A stretch of DNA of 11,117 bases from CAZYBU01 sp964645775 (GCA_964645775.1 CAZYBU010000064.1:1-11117), one strand, 5' to 3'. Positions 1 to 6,561 are shown, counted from the first letter of the stretch. The notes: generated by a model not told the origin, from the letters alone. Made by a program: numbers and translations.

Positions 1-37
1 CCGTTATTAATATTACTTTTTGCTCTCCTTTTACCGT

Positions 38-1159
38 TTAGGAATAATTAGTGTATTTCAGTGAAGGTTGAATGTACCAGCCGCGGATATTCATCTCGTC
101 GATTATATGGAAGATGTTAACCTCGTCTGAAGTAAAACTTATAAGTGTCATGTCGGGATGAGCCATAAGCCGCAGTTCCGGGATGGATGTAATTCCGCGA
201 ACATAACCTTCCACAGCCTCTTTCTTTCGGCGGGCGAATTCGAGGTAACCGTCATCTCCCACCCTGTTCAGGACGGCCCAGGCGGCCGCGAGAGGCCCAC
301 CGCTCTTCGTGCTCTGGGTGGTGGGGTTGATCATGGTATAACCGATCCATTCAGCGCAGGTGAAGACCTGTTCCCTGCGTAGTGACGGGTCACGGTAGAG
401 TATCATCGACGCACCCTTGGGAGTGTATGCGTACTTGTGAAGATCGACGGAAAGAGAAGTCACTCCAGGCACGGAGAAGTCGAAATCGGGGAATTCGCCA
501 CCCAGCCTTCGAAAGTAAGGGAGAAGGAAGCCCCCCATGCAGGCGTCCGTGTGAAAGAGAATGTTGTGTCGGGAGGCTATTTCAGCAAGTTCCGGTATGG
601 GATCAACCACTCCATGGGTGTAGGATGGGGCGGAGCCGACTATGAGGATGGTATTCTCCGTTATTGCTTCTTCGATGGAGGCGGGGTCTGCTTTGAAGGT
701 ATCACCATTTACTGATACAGTGACAGGTTTAACGCAAAAATAGTGAGCCGCCTTGTGAAACGCGGCATGAGCCGTAACTGGTAAAACCATCTCCGGTTCG
801 CTGACCCCCGGTTTTACCTTTCTGGCGTAATCGCGGGCCGTCTTGACAGCCAGGAGGATGCTCTCTGTTCCTCCACTGGTGAAATGTCCAACCGTATTCT
901 GATCTCCACCGAGATGCTTTCTCATCATGGAGACAATATCGTTCTCAAAACGGAGAAGGCTGGGATAGACCGTGAAATCGAGGCCGCTTTCACTCAGAAA
1001 ATCCATATAGACCTCTTTAGCGAATTGCACCAGATCATCTCCGGGATCGAAAACATACCCGAAGGCCCTTCCGGAACTCCAGTCGATATCGTCACCCCGG
1101 TATGTTGAAAGTTTCTTCTTAATATCGCTTTTACACAGACCTTTTTCAGGCAGTTCCAT
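38..1159 (-). CDS. Sphingosine-1-phosphate-lyase-like PLP-dependent lyase/decarboxylase, probably C-terminally truncated
   Basis: Group II PLP-dependent decarboxylase fold, closest in motifs to sphingosine-1-phosphate lyase, which cleaves phosphorylated sphingoid bases into an aldehyde and phosphoethanolamine. Visible motifs are GGTES at residues 96-100 (phosphate-binding loop), H131 in VTAHAAFHKAA, HTDACMGG at 203-210 with D205 pairing to the PLP ring nitrogen, and DLHKYAYTPKG with the probable Schiff-base lysine K242. The ATG at 1157-1159 is preceded by GGAGG at a 7-base spacing. The protein is 373 residues and stops just after GWYIQPSLKY, where family members normally carry on for roughly 60-90 residues. 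Past the TAA at 38-40 the same frame stays open to the window edge and reads TVKGEQKVILIT, so a nonsense mutation is possible. It is divergent from the winged-helix regulator. The class is well supported; the substrate is not known. Confidence 0.85.
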   Translation of the reverse strand: MELPEKGLCKSDIKKKLSTYRGDDIDWSSGRAFGYVFDPGDDLVQFAKEVYMDFLSESGLDFTVYPSLLRFENDIVSMMRKHLGGDQNTVGHFTSGGTESILLAVKTARDYARKVKPGVSEPEMVLPVTAHAAFHKAAHYFCVKPVTVSVNGDTFKADPASIEEAITENTILIVGSAPSYTHGVVDPIPELAEIASRHNILFHTDACMGGFLLPYFRRLGGEFPDFDFSVPGVTSLSVDLHKYAYTPKGASMILYRDPSLRREQVFTCAEWIGYTMINPTTQSTKSGGPLAAAWAVLNRVGDDGYLEFARRKKEAVEGYVRGITSIPELRLMAHPDMTLISFTSDEVNIFHIIDEMNIRGWYIQPSLKYTNYS

Positions 1160-1264
1160 CCTTTTACCTCCCTGAGAAAATTAATTTTTTTACATTTACC
1201 ACGGGAGTTTTATCCTGTCTGTAAAATTTTTTGTTGCTTAATTATAATCATATATGAGAATATT
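1160..1264. promoter_or_regulatory. Divergent promoter region with inverted repeat
   Basis: AT-rich spacer between the leftward PLP gene and the rightward regulator. A consensus -10 hexamer TATAAT lies at 1243-1248 for the rightward direction, with no good -35 seen. A 7-bp inverted repeat, TTTTACA at 1188-1194 and TGTAAAA at 1220-1226, sits in the middle with a 25-base gap. It could be an operator for the adjacent regulator, but that is inference. The leftward promoter is not clear; TTTACA on the minus strand at 1220-1225 could serve as its -35. Confidence 0.4.
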
Positions 1265-1831
1265 ATGTATCATGATACGAAAAGAAAGATTCCCGGGCCA
1301 CATCTTCACGATCGTACATCCTGGTATTACTTTTTCATGAACCAGAATGAAAAAATATCATTAATACTTAATCCTCTCAGGATACGCATCCTTGGAACAT
1401 TCACCATGGGAAGCATGACAGTCTCGGACCTGGCACTCTTTCTTGATGATGTTCCCAGGGCCACCCTCTATCGACATGTTAATCTACTGGTGGAGGCCGG
1501 CTTTCTCGTTCCGGTGCGATCTATCCGCAAACGGGGGACTCTGGAGTACAGGTACCAGCTCTTTCAACCTGAATACGTGGATGACGCAAAGAAAGATATG
1601 ATCCGCCTTCTCCTCCTCCTCGGAAAGTTGTTGGAACCTGAAAAAAATTCGACTAGAGCAAATCGTATTTGCAGTAAACGGGTAACCTTGCCGGAAAACA
1701 GTATTGACGCATTCTCGAAAGAGGTTAACAGAGTAGTCGAGAAATACCACCAAGAGGAAGAGGATGGTGAAACCTTTCTTCTGGAGTGTTTCATGACAAG
1801 AATGAGTATGCCTCATGAAGATAATGGGTGA
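1265..1831 (+). CDS. ArsR-type winged-helix transcriptional regulator
   Basis: Residues 33-103 form a winged helix of the HTH_20/ArsR type. NPLRIRILGTF is the first helix region, then MTVSDLALFL and the recognition helix RATLYRHVNLLVEAGFL (66-82), then a wing ending in the RGTLEYRYQL pattern typical of this group. The C-terminal part (105-188) is helical, charged and unrecognised, probably for dimerisation or ligand sensing. The start is uncertain. The ATG at 1265 lies only about 17 bases past a TATAAT, while the in-frame ATG at 1337 (M25) begins nearer the domain; neither has a clear ribosome-binding site. The gene is divergent from the PLP enzyme and its 3' end overlaps the YkgJ-like gene by 17 bases, so the pair is probably one operon. 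No metal-binding CxC motif of classic ArsR sensors is seen. Confidence 0.8.
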   Translation: MYHDTKRKIPGPHLHDRTSWYYFFMNQNEKISLILNPLRIRILGTFTMGSMTVSDLALFLDDVPRATLYRHVNLLVEAGFLVPVRSIRKRGTLEYRYQLFQPEYVDDAKKDMIRLLLLLGKLLEPEKNSTRANRICSKRVTLPENSIDAFSKEVNRVVEKYHQEEEDGETFLLECFMTRMSMPHEDNG

Positions 1832-2087
1832 AAGGCGTACCTGCCGGCGATGCGGGGCCTGCTGTATTGCCATATCTATAAGCTCCCCCATTCCTGGATT
1901 ACCTGAGGGAAAACCGGCCGGCGTCAGATGCCCCCACCTTGACGGCAATCATCTTTGCCTCATTTACCACAGTAAAGAGAAGCCTGACGCATGCACAGGG
2001 TGGAAACCCTCGAAGTTATGTGGAAATGATTTTCATGAAGCCATGAAGAACCTGGAGGATATGGAACGGGAAACCTCGTCAGCATAA
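1815..2087 (+). CDS. YkgJ-like CxxCxxCC zinc/iron-chelating protein
   Basis: Ninety-residue cysteine-rich protein with the UPF0153/YkgJ signature: C10, C13, C16 and C17 (CRRCGACC), then C39 (RCPHL), C48 (HLCLIY), C60 and C69. The family is thought to chelate zinc or iron; no reaction is established. It starts inside the last codons of the winged-helix regulator gene, in another frame (17-base overlap), so the two are probably translationally coupled. An alternative ATG at 1824 would remove three residues. The stop codon at 2085-2087 merges with the 5' side of a strong intrinsic terminator. Confidence 0.8.
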   Translation: MKIMGERRTCRRCGACCIAISISSPIPGLPEGKPAGVRCPHLDGNHLCLIYHSKEKPDACTGWKPSKLCGNDFHEAMKNLEDMERETSSA

Positions 2088-2222
2088 AAAACCGGCCAGA
2101 AGCCGGTTTTTTCGCCATGAATTCGGTGAAAGAAAATCTTCAAAGAACCTGTCCAGCTCGTTTCTAAAAGAGTTATAGGCGGTATCAAGATCATTGTTGC
2201 GGCGTGTTAAACCCCATCTCAT
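2079..2222 (-). CDS. 47-residue micro-ORF resembling the N-terminus of an Hsp20 small heat shock protein
   Basis: Short ORF whose ATG (2220-2222) follows AGGAGGTGAT, a full match to the 16S rRNA anti-Shine-Dalgarno, at good spacing. A sigma70-like promoter lies at 2279-2306. Residues 1-32 (start MRWGLTRRNNDLD, then LDRFFEDFL at 23-31) look like the amphipathic N-terminal arm of bacterial Hsp20 proteins, but no alpha-crystallin domain follows. Instead the reading frame runs through the intrinsic terminator and stops at the TGA at 2079-2081. RNA ending at the terminator would lack that stop codon. The ORF is tail-to-tail with the YkgJ-like gene and overlaps it by 9 bases. It is either a remnant of a truncated hsp20 gene that kept its expression signals, or a small functional peptide. 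The Hsp20 likeness is judged by eye. Confidence 0.6.
   Translation of the reverse strand: MRWGLTRRNNDLDTAYNSFRNELDRFFEDFLSPNSWRKNRLLAGFLC
2086..2112. terminator. Bidirectional Rho-independent terminator
   Basis: ACCGGC (2091-2096) pairs with GCCGGT (2102-2107) around the loop CAGAA. The stem is flanked by five A's (2086-2090) and a T-run to 2112, so it works on both strands. It ends the regulator/YkgJ operon and also meets the convergent micro-ORF, whose last codons it contains. Confidence 0.9.
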
Positions 2223-2278
2223 ATCTATCACCTCCTGATCACAACAGATCTAAAAACTCATTCTCTCAATACTATTAA

Positions 2279-2306
2279 TATATAAAGTGCTTGCTCGTGT
2301 CGTCAA
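2279..2306 (-). promoter_or_regulatory. Sigma70-type promoter for the Hsp20-like micro-ORF
   Basis: On the minus strand, TTGACG (2301-2306), a 16-base spacer and TATATA (2279-2284); TATATT at 18-base spacing is an alternative. The -35 overlaps the stop codon of the upstream FAD gene. It lies about 55 bases before the micro-ORF start. Confidence 0.55.
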
Positions 2307-3424
2307 GGGGACGAGATAAGGAGGTCCCGTACCATCTCAGCAAGGGCCGGGGATGCGGTAAGACCGGGTGATTCAATGCCCACACAGTTGACCAGACCAG
2401 GCAAACCCCGGTCTGATTCCTCACGGATGATAAAATCCCTGATGGGATCGCCGGGCCCCTGAAGCTTGGGCCGTATTCCGGTCATCTCCGGGAGTATATC
2501 CTCGGCTTCGATTCCGGGCAGTATCGATGAAGCGGCCCGGAAAAAATCTTCATGGAACCGTTCGTCCTGAGAATATTCGATCTCATCGACGTAATAAGCG
2601 TTCGGGCCGAAACGGATTCTTCCCTCCATGTCAATGGTGATATGAATACCCAGACCGGTCAGTTCCTCTCCCGGTACCGGGTAGATAAGATGCGAAACAG
2701 GATACCTTTTGTTAAGGGAGTAGTATTCCCCTTTGCAGGGATGCAGTCGGTATCCTGCATCTTTCGTGTCGATACCCGCGAGTTCCGCGACCCGGTCGGA
2801 GGCAAGTCCGGCACAGTTGATCACCCTCATCGCGTTAATGACCTCTTCACGGTTAATTTCGACTATATACTCGTTTCCGGTGTAATCAATTGCGGTCACC
2901 TCGGAACGGAGCGCAAGCATCCCTCCACCCTGTACAAAGTCATATTCCACGGCCTTCATCAGGTCATGAACATTCAATATGCCTGTTGAAGGGGAGAGGA
3001 TGGCCGCCTCTGGATCTATAAGGGGTTCCCGTTCCAGGACCGATTTTCGGTCAAGGATAGTGAGATCGGCAACTCCGCATGAAAGGCCATGCCGGTAGAT
3101 TCTTTCAAGTTCCGGGACCTCTTTCCGGTTGCGTGCGATAATCAGTTTGCCGATTTTTCGATGGGGGATATCACGTTTACGACAGAATTCATAGAGAAGG
3201 TTCCTTCCTCTCTGGCAGAGTATCGATTTAAGAGTATTCTCCGGATAATAGATACCGGCATGTATGACTTCACTGTTTCTGCTGCTTACTTCCTGCCCGC
3301 AGAATGAGTTTTTCTCAACCAGAGCAACAGAATCAAAGCTCTCGTTAAGTTTCAGTGCCGTAAAAAGGCCGGCAATCCCTCCTCCGATGACAAGGGTGTC
3401 TATTTTTCCGTGACTGTTATTCAT
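2303..3424 (-). CDS. FAD-dependent oxidoreductase, L-2-hydroxyglutarate dehydrogenase (LhgO) type
   Basis: DAO-superfamily flavoprotein of 373 residues. An N-terminal Rossmann motif GGGIAG at 14-19 and the acidic end of the second strand at E37 bind FAD. RNSEVIHAGIYY at 49-60 and GKLIIA near 93-98 are hallmarks of the L-2-hydroxyglutarate dehydrogenase/oxidase group, which oxidises L-2-hydroxyglutarate to 2-oxoglutarate. The C-terminal CVGIESPGLTASPALAE is the usual FAD-contacting end of this family, so the protein looks complete. It has no signal peptide; family members sit in the cytoplasm or at the inner membrane and pass electrons to the quinone pool. No good ribosome-binding site is visible before the ATG. 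It could act on another 2-hydroxyacid or on glycerol 3-phosphate; the family call is firm and the substrate less so. Confidence 0.85.
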   Translation of the reverse strand: MNNSHGKIDTLVIGGGIAGLFTALKLNESFDSVALVEKNSFCGQEVSSRNSEVIHAGIYYPENTLKSILCQRGRNLLYEFCRKRDIPHRKIGKLIIARNRKEVPELERIYRHGLSCGVADLTILDRKSVLEREPLIDPEAAILSPSTGILNVHDLMKAVEYDFVQGGGMLALRSEVTAIDYTGNEYIVEINREEVINAMRVINCAGLASDRVAELAGIDTKDAGYRLHPCKGEYYSLNKRYPVSHLIYPVPGEELTGLGIHITIDMEGRIRFGPNAYYVDEIEYSQDERFHEDFFRAASSILPGIEAEDILPEMTGIRPKLQGPGDPIRDFIIREESDRGLPGLVNCVGIESPGLTASPALAEMVRDLLISSP

Positions 3425-3674
3425 GTTTACTTCATATCCATGGACAGATGTACCGGTTATGGAATGAGTTGCAATTCAATTAAGGGCCTCCTGGGAAAAA
3501 GAGTTTGTTCATGAATCGGCTGTTCATGGGATTATTGGTCTTGTACTATACTCCCCGGGATATCACTGAATGTAGTTTCTATATCAGTGATTATCCCCGG
3601 TAACGATGCTTTTACGTTCAAACAAAAATGAATGATTATCCCCGCCGCCGAAGGTGTCGGAGACCATAGAGTAA
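3425..3674. other. Gene-free stretch
   Basis: No convincing gene. A 65-codon leftward ORF (3532-3729) has no ribosome-binding site and no recognisable motif. The only structure seen is the 12-mer TGATTATCCCCG, present twice in direct orientation at 3588-3599 and 3633-3644. It may be decayed upstream sequence of the phosphatase remnant that follows. Confidence 0.5.
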
Positions 3675-3890
3675 TTTTTACAGCAAAAATGCTACAGAGT
3701 CCTTTTAAAGCAGGTACATTTTTTTCCATTGGTGATGAACAAAAAGGTATTTGTTGCCAATTCTTCTTTTCCGCTCGAGGAAATGTGTGATAATATAATT
3801 AAACATTTGCTCAGTTACTCGGATGGTGATTCTGAGGGATTCGATGACGACATGACGATGCTCTCCTTTATCTTTGGCCGCAGTTCCTAA
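3675..3890 (+). pseudogene. Remnant of a SpoIIE/PP2C-type phosphatase C-terminus
   Basis: The frame is open from 3675 to the TAA at 3888-3890. It reads LEEMCDNIIKHLL, then YSDGDSEGFDDDMTMLSFIF, which matches the end of SpoIIE-type serine phosphatases: a helix after the active site, then a DDMTLL-like final strand carrying metal-binding aspartates. Upstream, the frame is closed at 3672-3674, and I could find neither the DVSGHG nor the GHPP region in any frame. It is therefore probably a 3' fragment of a deleted gene. An ATG at 3735 would give a 51-residue product with no clear ribosome-binding site. The identification rests on a short stretch. Confidence 0.5.
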
Positions 3891-3913
3891 AAATGAATTG
3901 ACATCAATGTTAC

Positions 3914-3943
3914 TTGAAAAAAATGTTAAATAAAAATTTTATA
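3914..3943 (+). promoter_or_regulatory. Possible promoter of the unknown-PAS gene pair
   Basis: TTGAAA (3914-3919), an 18-base spacer and TTTATA (3938-3943), just upstream of the ATG at 3957. A perfect -35 TTGACA also occurs at 3898-3903, but no good -10 stands at the right distance from it. The region is very AT-rich, so chance matches are likely. Confidence 0.35.
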
Positions 3944-3956
3944 CAGGCAGGTTGAC

Positions 3957-4343
3957 ATGTACACCGACCAGCTGGGCATTGTGGGCTCCATCTCCGAGAA
4001 GGATACTCCTAATTCTTACCTTGATATGCTTTCAGAAAAAGGAATAGATTACACTATAATGAACGAGGATTCATTCGTGGAGGTTTCTCCCCGGCAGTAT
4101 CAGCTTATAACGGATGACATGAAGGATAAAGTATCACGTGATATGCTTGTCCGCTTCGGCCATTACCAGGGAGAAGGTCGTCAACTCTACTTTGTCGAGT
4201 TCTCCATTAATTTGGGAAAGAACGTTTGGAACCATACAACTCTCGTTTATGATCATGAGCCTTCCCCGGTAGACATGAAGGTAATCATGAGTAATTATCA
4301 GAACCTTATCGTTCATGAGGACAGCGAGGGCATTATTCTCTGA
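3957..4343 (+). CDS. Hypothetical protein, 128 residues
   Basis: I do not recognise this protein. It is soluble and acidic, with no signal peptide, membrane segment or cysteine motif. The middle alternates beta-like segments (QLYFVEFSINL, HTTLVYDHE) with charged turns, which suggests a small alpha/beta domain. A modest ribosome-binding site (GGCAGG) precedes the ATG. Only 11 bases separate its stop from the start of the PAS protein, so the two are probably co-transcribed and may share a signalling role; that is inference from position. Confidence 0.7.
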   Translation: MYTDQLGIVGSISEKDTPNSYLDMLSEKGIDYTIMNEDSFVEVSPRQYQLITDDMKDKVSRDMLVRFGHYQGEGRQLYFVEFSINLGKNVWNHTTLVYDHEPSPVDMKVIMSNYQNLIVHEDSEGIIL

Positions 4344-4354
4344 CGGAGAGGCTC

Positions 4355-4930
4355 ATGGAAAACGGCAAACAGGACATCTCCAATTTTTCGATAGATGAAC
4401 TAAGAAAGAAAGCTGAAGAGATTCTCAGAGAGCGGGGCGATAGTGATGCCGAGCTTGATGATGCCCGTCAGGTCTTTCATGAATTCCAGGTCTACCAGAT
4501 CGAGCTTGAACTCCAGAACGATGAGCTTCTTCGGATACACGATCGTCTTGAGGCCTCCTCCCACAGGCTCAGGGAGCTCTATGACCTGGCTCCTCTGCCA
4601 TATCTTTCACTGAACAAACAGGGAGTTATCATAAACATAAACATTACGGGTACCAACTATTTCGGTAGCACCAGGAGCTACCTGCTGGAAAAACCGATAA
4701 TATCCTACATCAAGCCGGAATTCCACGAGAGTTTTTTCCGCCACATCAAGAACGTCTTTCAAAGCGGAGGATACCAGACCGAGATATTACAGATGAGACT
4801 TCCTGATAGCAGCACGCCTTACATAAAGATCCACAGTGTTGTCAAGACCGATTTCGAAAATAACGAGCAGTACAGCTGGTCGATTTTAAGTGATGTCAGC
4901 GACGTAGCTGATTTTTTCGCTTCGCAGTAA
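4355..4930 (+). CDS. Orphan PAS-domain sensor protein
   Basis: Residues 36-70 hold the helical segment ARQVFHEFQVYQIELELQN, a well-known lead-in to PAS domains in sensor kinases and cyclases (usual form HQIELEMQNEEL). Residues 71-186 form a PAS domain (LYDLAPLPYLSLNKQGVI is its first strand region). No kinase, GGDEF, EAL or methyl-accepting domain follows, and the protein ends right after the PAS fold at 191 residues. It is cytoplasmic, with no membrane segment. GGAGAG at good spacing supports the ATG. It probably senses or docks and acts through a separate partner, perhaps the preceding unknown protein or another signalling protein. The ligand is unknown. Confidence 0.85.
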   Translation: MENGKQDISNFSIDELRKKAEEILRERGDSDAELDDARQVFHEFQVYQIELELQNDELLRIHDRLEASSHRLRELYDLAPLPYLSLNKQGVIININITGTNYFGSTRSYLLEKPIISYIKPEFHESFFRHIKNVFQSGGYQTEILQMRLPDSSTPYIKIHSVVKTDFENNEQYSWSILSDVSDVADFFASQ

Positions 4931-4943
4931 ACCTTTCGATAAT

Positions 4944-4971
4944 TTTCTTGACACCGGCAGGTGTCAAGAAA
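4944..4971. repeat. Perfect 12-bp inverted repeat upstream of tRNA-His
   Basis: TTTCTTGACACC (4944-4955), loop GGCA, GGTGTCAAGAAA (4960-4971). No T-run follows on either strand, so it is not a classic intrinsic terminator, though it may end the PAS transcript. Its left arm contains TTGACA (4948-4953), which could be the -35 of the tRNA promoter with a weak -10 (ATGATA, 4971-4976). Confidence 0.7.
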
Positions 4972-4990
4972 TGATAGCCTCCAATTCCAT

Positions 4991-5063
4991 GGTGGATGTA
5001 GTTCAGCGGTAGAGCCCTGGATTGTGGTTCCAGTTGTCGCGGGTTCGAATCCCGTCATCCACC
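4991..5063 (+). tRNA. tRNA-His (anticodon GTG)
   Basis: Full cloverleaf. The acceptor stem GTGGATG (4992-4998) pairs with CATCCAC (5056-5062). The extra G at -1 (4991) opposite discriminator C (5063) is the identity mark of histidine tRNAs. The anticodon stem CTGGA/TCCAG encloses the loop TTGTGGT with anticodon GTG at 5024-5026. The T-arm is GCGGG-TTCGAAT-CCCGT. The 3' CCA is not encoded. Confidence 0.97.
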
Positions 5064-5068
5064 CGTTT

Positions 5069-5100
5069 CACATGACCCCGCTGGCAAGCGGGGTCATGTG
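5069..5100. terminator. Perfect 14-bp inverted repeat downstream of tRNA-His
   Basis: CACATGACCCCGCT (5069-5082), loop GGCA, AGCGGGGTCATGTG (5087-5100). It probably ends or protects the tRNA transcript and also lies just beyond the 3' end of the convergent HD-GYP gene. It lacks an adjacent T-run; the nearest is TTTTT about 12 bases downstream. Confidence 0.6.
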
Positions 5101-5118
5101 CTATACGGCCGGTTTTTA

Positions 5119-6429
5119 TCATTCCCATTTCAGGCTCCAGTCGATCTCCTGGCGATGCATGTCGTACAAAGCCTCAATATGGGAGACCGGAATGCTGAGA
5201 AGGGCTTCCCCGCTCCTCCTGTCATATCGGGTACCGAGGCCCTCCCGGATTACAGAGTAGGCCGCCTCCGGTGAACGGGTCGGGTTGTAGGCTCTGTGAG
5301 AGGTTATTGCGTCATATGAGTCGGCCACGGCCAGTATATGGCTCAGGTAATTAATGTAGGTGTCTTCATCCGTGGCAGGATACCCCTTCCCATTCGCGTG
5401 CTTGTGGTGGTAAAGGGCAATCTCCGCAATCTCCCCAAAAGACTCGATCATGGAGAGGATATTGGCCGAGTGTTCAGGATGCTTCTCAATGAGCTTCCAT
5501 TCTTCCCGGCTCAAGGCTCCCGGCTTATCGAGCAGGCCGGTCGGTATACTGATCTTTCCAGAGTCATGGAGAAGACCGGCGATCTCAAGTTTAATGACGT
5601 CGCCTCTCGGGAAGCCCATGGTCTCCGCTATATGACGGGCCAGGATAGAAACACGGGTCGAATGACCGGCCGTGTAACTGTGTTTGGCGTCGATTATACG
5701 GGCGAAAAGTCGCAGGATCGGGTAAAGTCCGGCGATACCGTATCCTTCCATGTACCCCTTGCCGTCGCCGATCATCGGTTTGTCTATATATTGTCTTTTC
5801 AGTTCAAGGAACCTTTCGGAAGGCTCTCCAGGAACAAGCTCCCTGTCCAGATGCATTACTCTAACCTGTTCCACTATCTCCGGGTTAAAATGGGTTCCCG
5901 ATAATTCACGGACCATCTCCAGGGCAGCTTCCGAGGTCAGGGGAGGACGGTCGACACGCGGGGTTCTGAGTGAGTCGTAGCAGTCTACGGCGCTCAGTAT
6001 CTGGATTTCAACCGGAATCTCATCACGGGAGAGGCGGTCCGGGTATCCTGACCCGTCCCAGTTTTCATGATGCCAGCGCACCCAGAAGGCGATATCACTC
6101 AGCTCAGGGAGGGTTGCCACGATCCTGCTTCCAAGTATCGAATGTCCCTTTATAATATCGAACTCTTCTGGTGTAAGGGAGCTCTTCTTGTTCAGTATTT
6201 CCAGGGGGACGGCGACCTTGCCGACGTCATGGATAAGGCCGGCGAAATAGAGTCGTTGAAGGGTAGGGGGTCTGAGTTGAAGCTTCTCGCCGATTATGAC
6301 GGCACCTTCCCCAACCCGGAGCGCGTGTTGATGGGTATGATGATCGTTAAGGTTGTACTCTATGACAAGTCCCAGGGCTTCAAGACACTGGTTTAGTATC
6401 ATCTTTCGTTCATCGGTAAAGATATTCAT
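5119..6429 (-). CDS. Tandem HD-GYP domain protein, probable cyclic-di-GMP phosphodiesterase
   Basis: Two HD-GYP domains and nothing else in 436 residues. Domain 1: H35 in HALRV, H67-D68 with K71 (HDVGK), H96, H120-H121, D149 and an intact DGSGYP at 125-130. Domain 2: H256 in HSTRV, H288-D289 with K292 (HDSGK), H317, H341-H342 and D370, but its signature is altered to NGKGYP at 346-351 and HHE reads HHK. HD-GYP proteins hydrolyse cyclic-di-GMP to pGpG/GMP. Domain 1 looks fully competent; domain 2 keeps the metal ligands but departs from the GYP consensus and may be regulatory. There is no sensory, receiver or membrane segment. A GGAAG motif lies very close to the ATG. It is convergent with tRNA-His. 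Confidence 0.9.
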   Translation of the reverse strand: MNIFTDERKMILNQCLEALGLVIEYNLNDHHTHQHALRVGEGAVIIGEKLQLRPPTLQRLYFAGLIHDVGKVAVPLEILNKKSSLTPEEFDIIKGHSILGSRIVATLPELSDIAFWVRWHHENWDGSGYPDRLSRDEIPVEIQILSAVDCYDSLRTPRVDRPPLTSEAALEMVRELSGTHFNPEIVEQVRVMHLDRELVPGEPSERFLELKRQYIDKPMIGDGKGYMEGYGIAGLYPILRLFARIIDAKHSYTAGHSTRVSILARHIAETMGFPRGDVIKLEIAGLLHDSGKISIPTGLLDKPGALSREEWKLIEKHPEHSANILSMIESFGEIAEIALYHHKHANGKGYPATDEDTYINYLSHILAVADSYDAITSHRAYNPTRSPEAAYSVIREGLGTRYDRRSGEALLSIPVSHIEALYDMHRQEIDWSLKWE

Positions 6430-6561
6430 CTCTTCCGTTGGTCTATGGCATAAAAACCATACCTTCTCCTCAGTGGTGGCTAACTCTTTCTATGTAATAA
6501 TCTATACTGGTGATGAAATGATTACAGTACCCGGTTCCCTCTGTCGCAGGTGGTTGAAATA

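Noticed and set aside
2262..2300. CIRCE element before the Hsp20-like ORF
   Set aside because: Only GCACT matches; there is no facing GAGTGC half.
3532..3729. 65-codon leftward ORF
   Set aside because: No ribosome-binding site, no recognisable motif, and it runs antisense to the better-supported phosphatase remnant.
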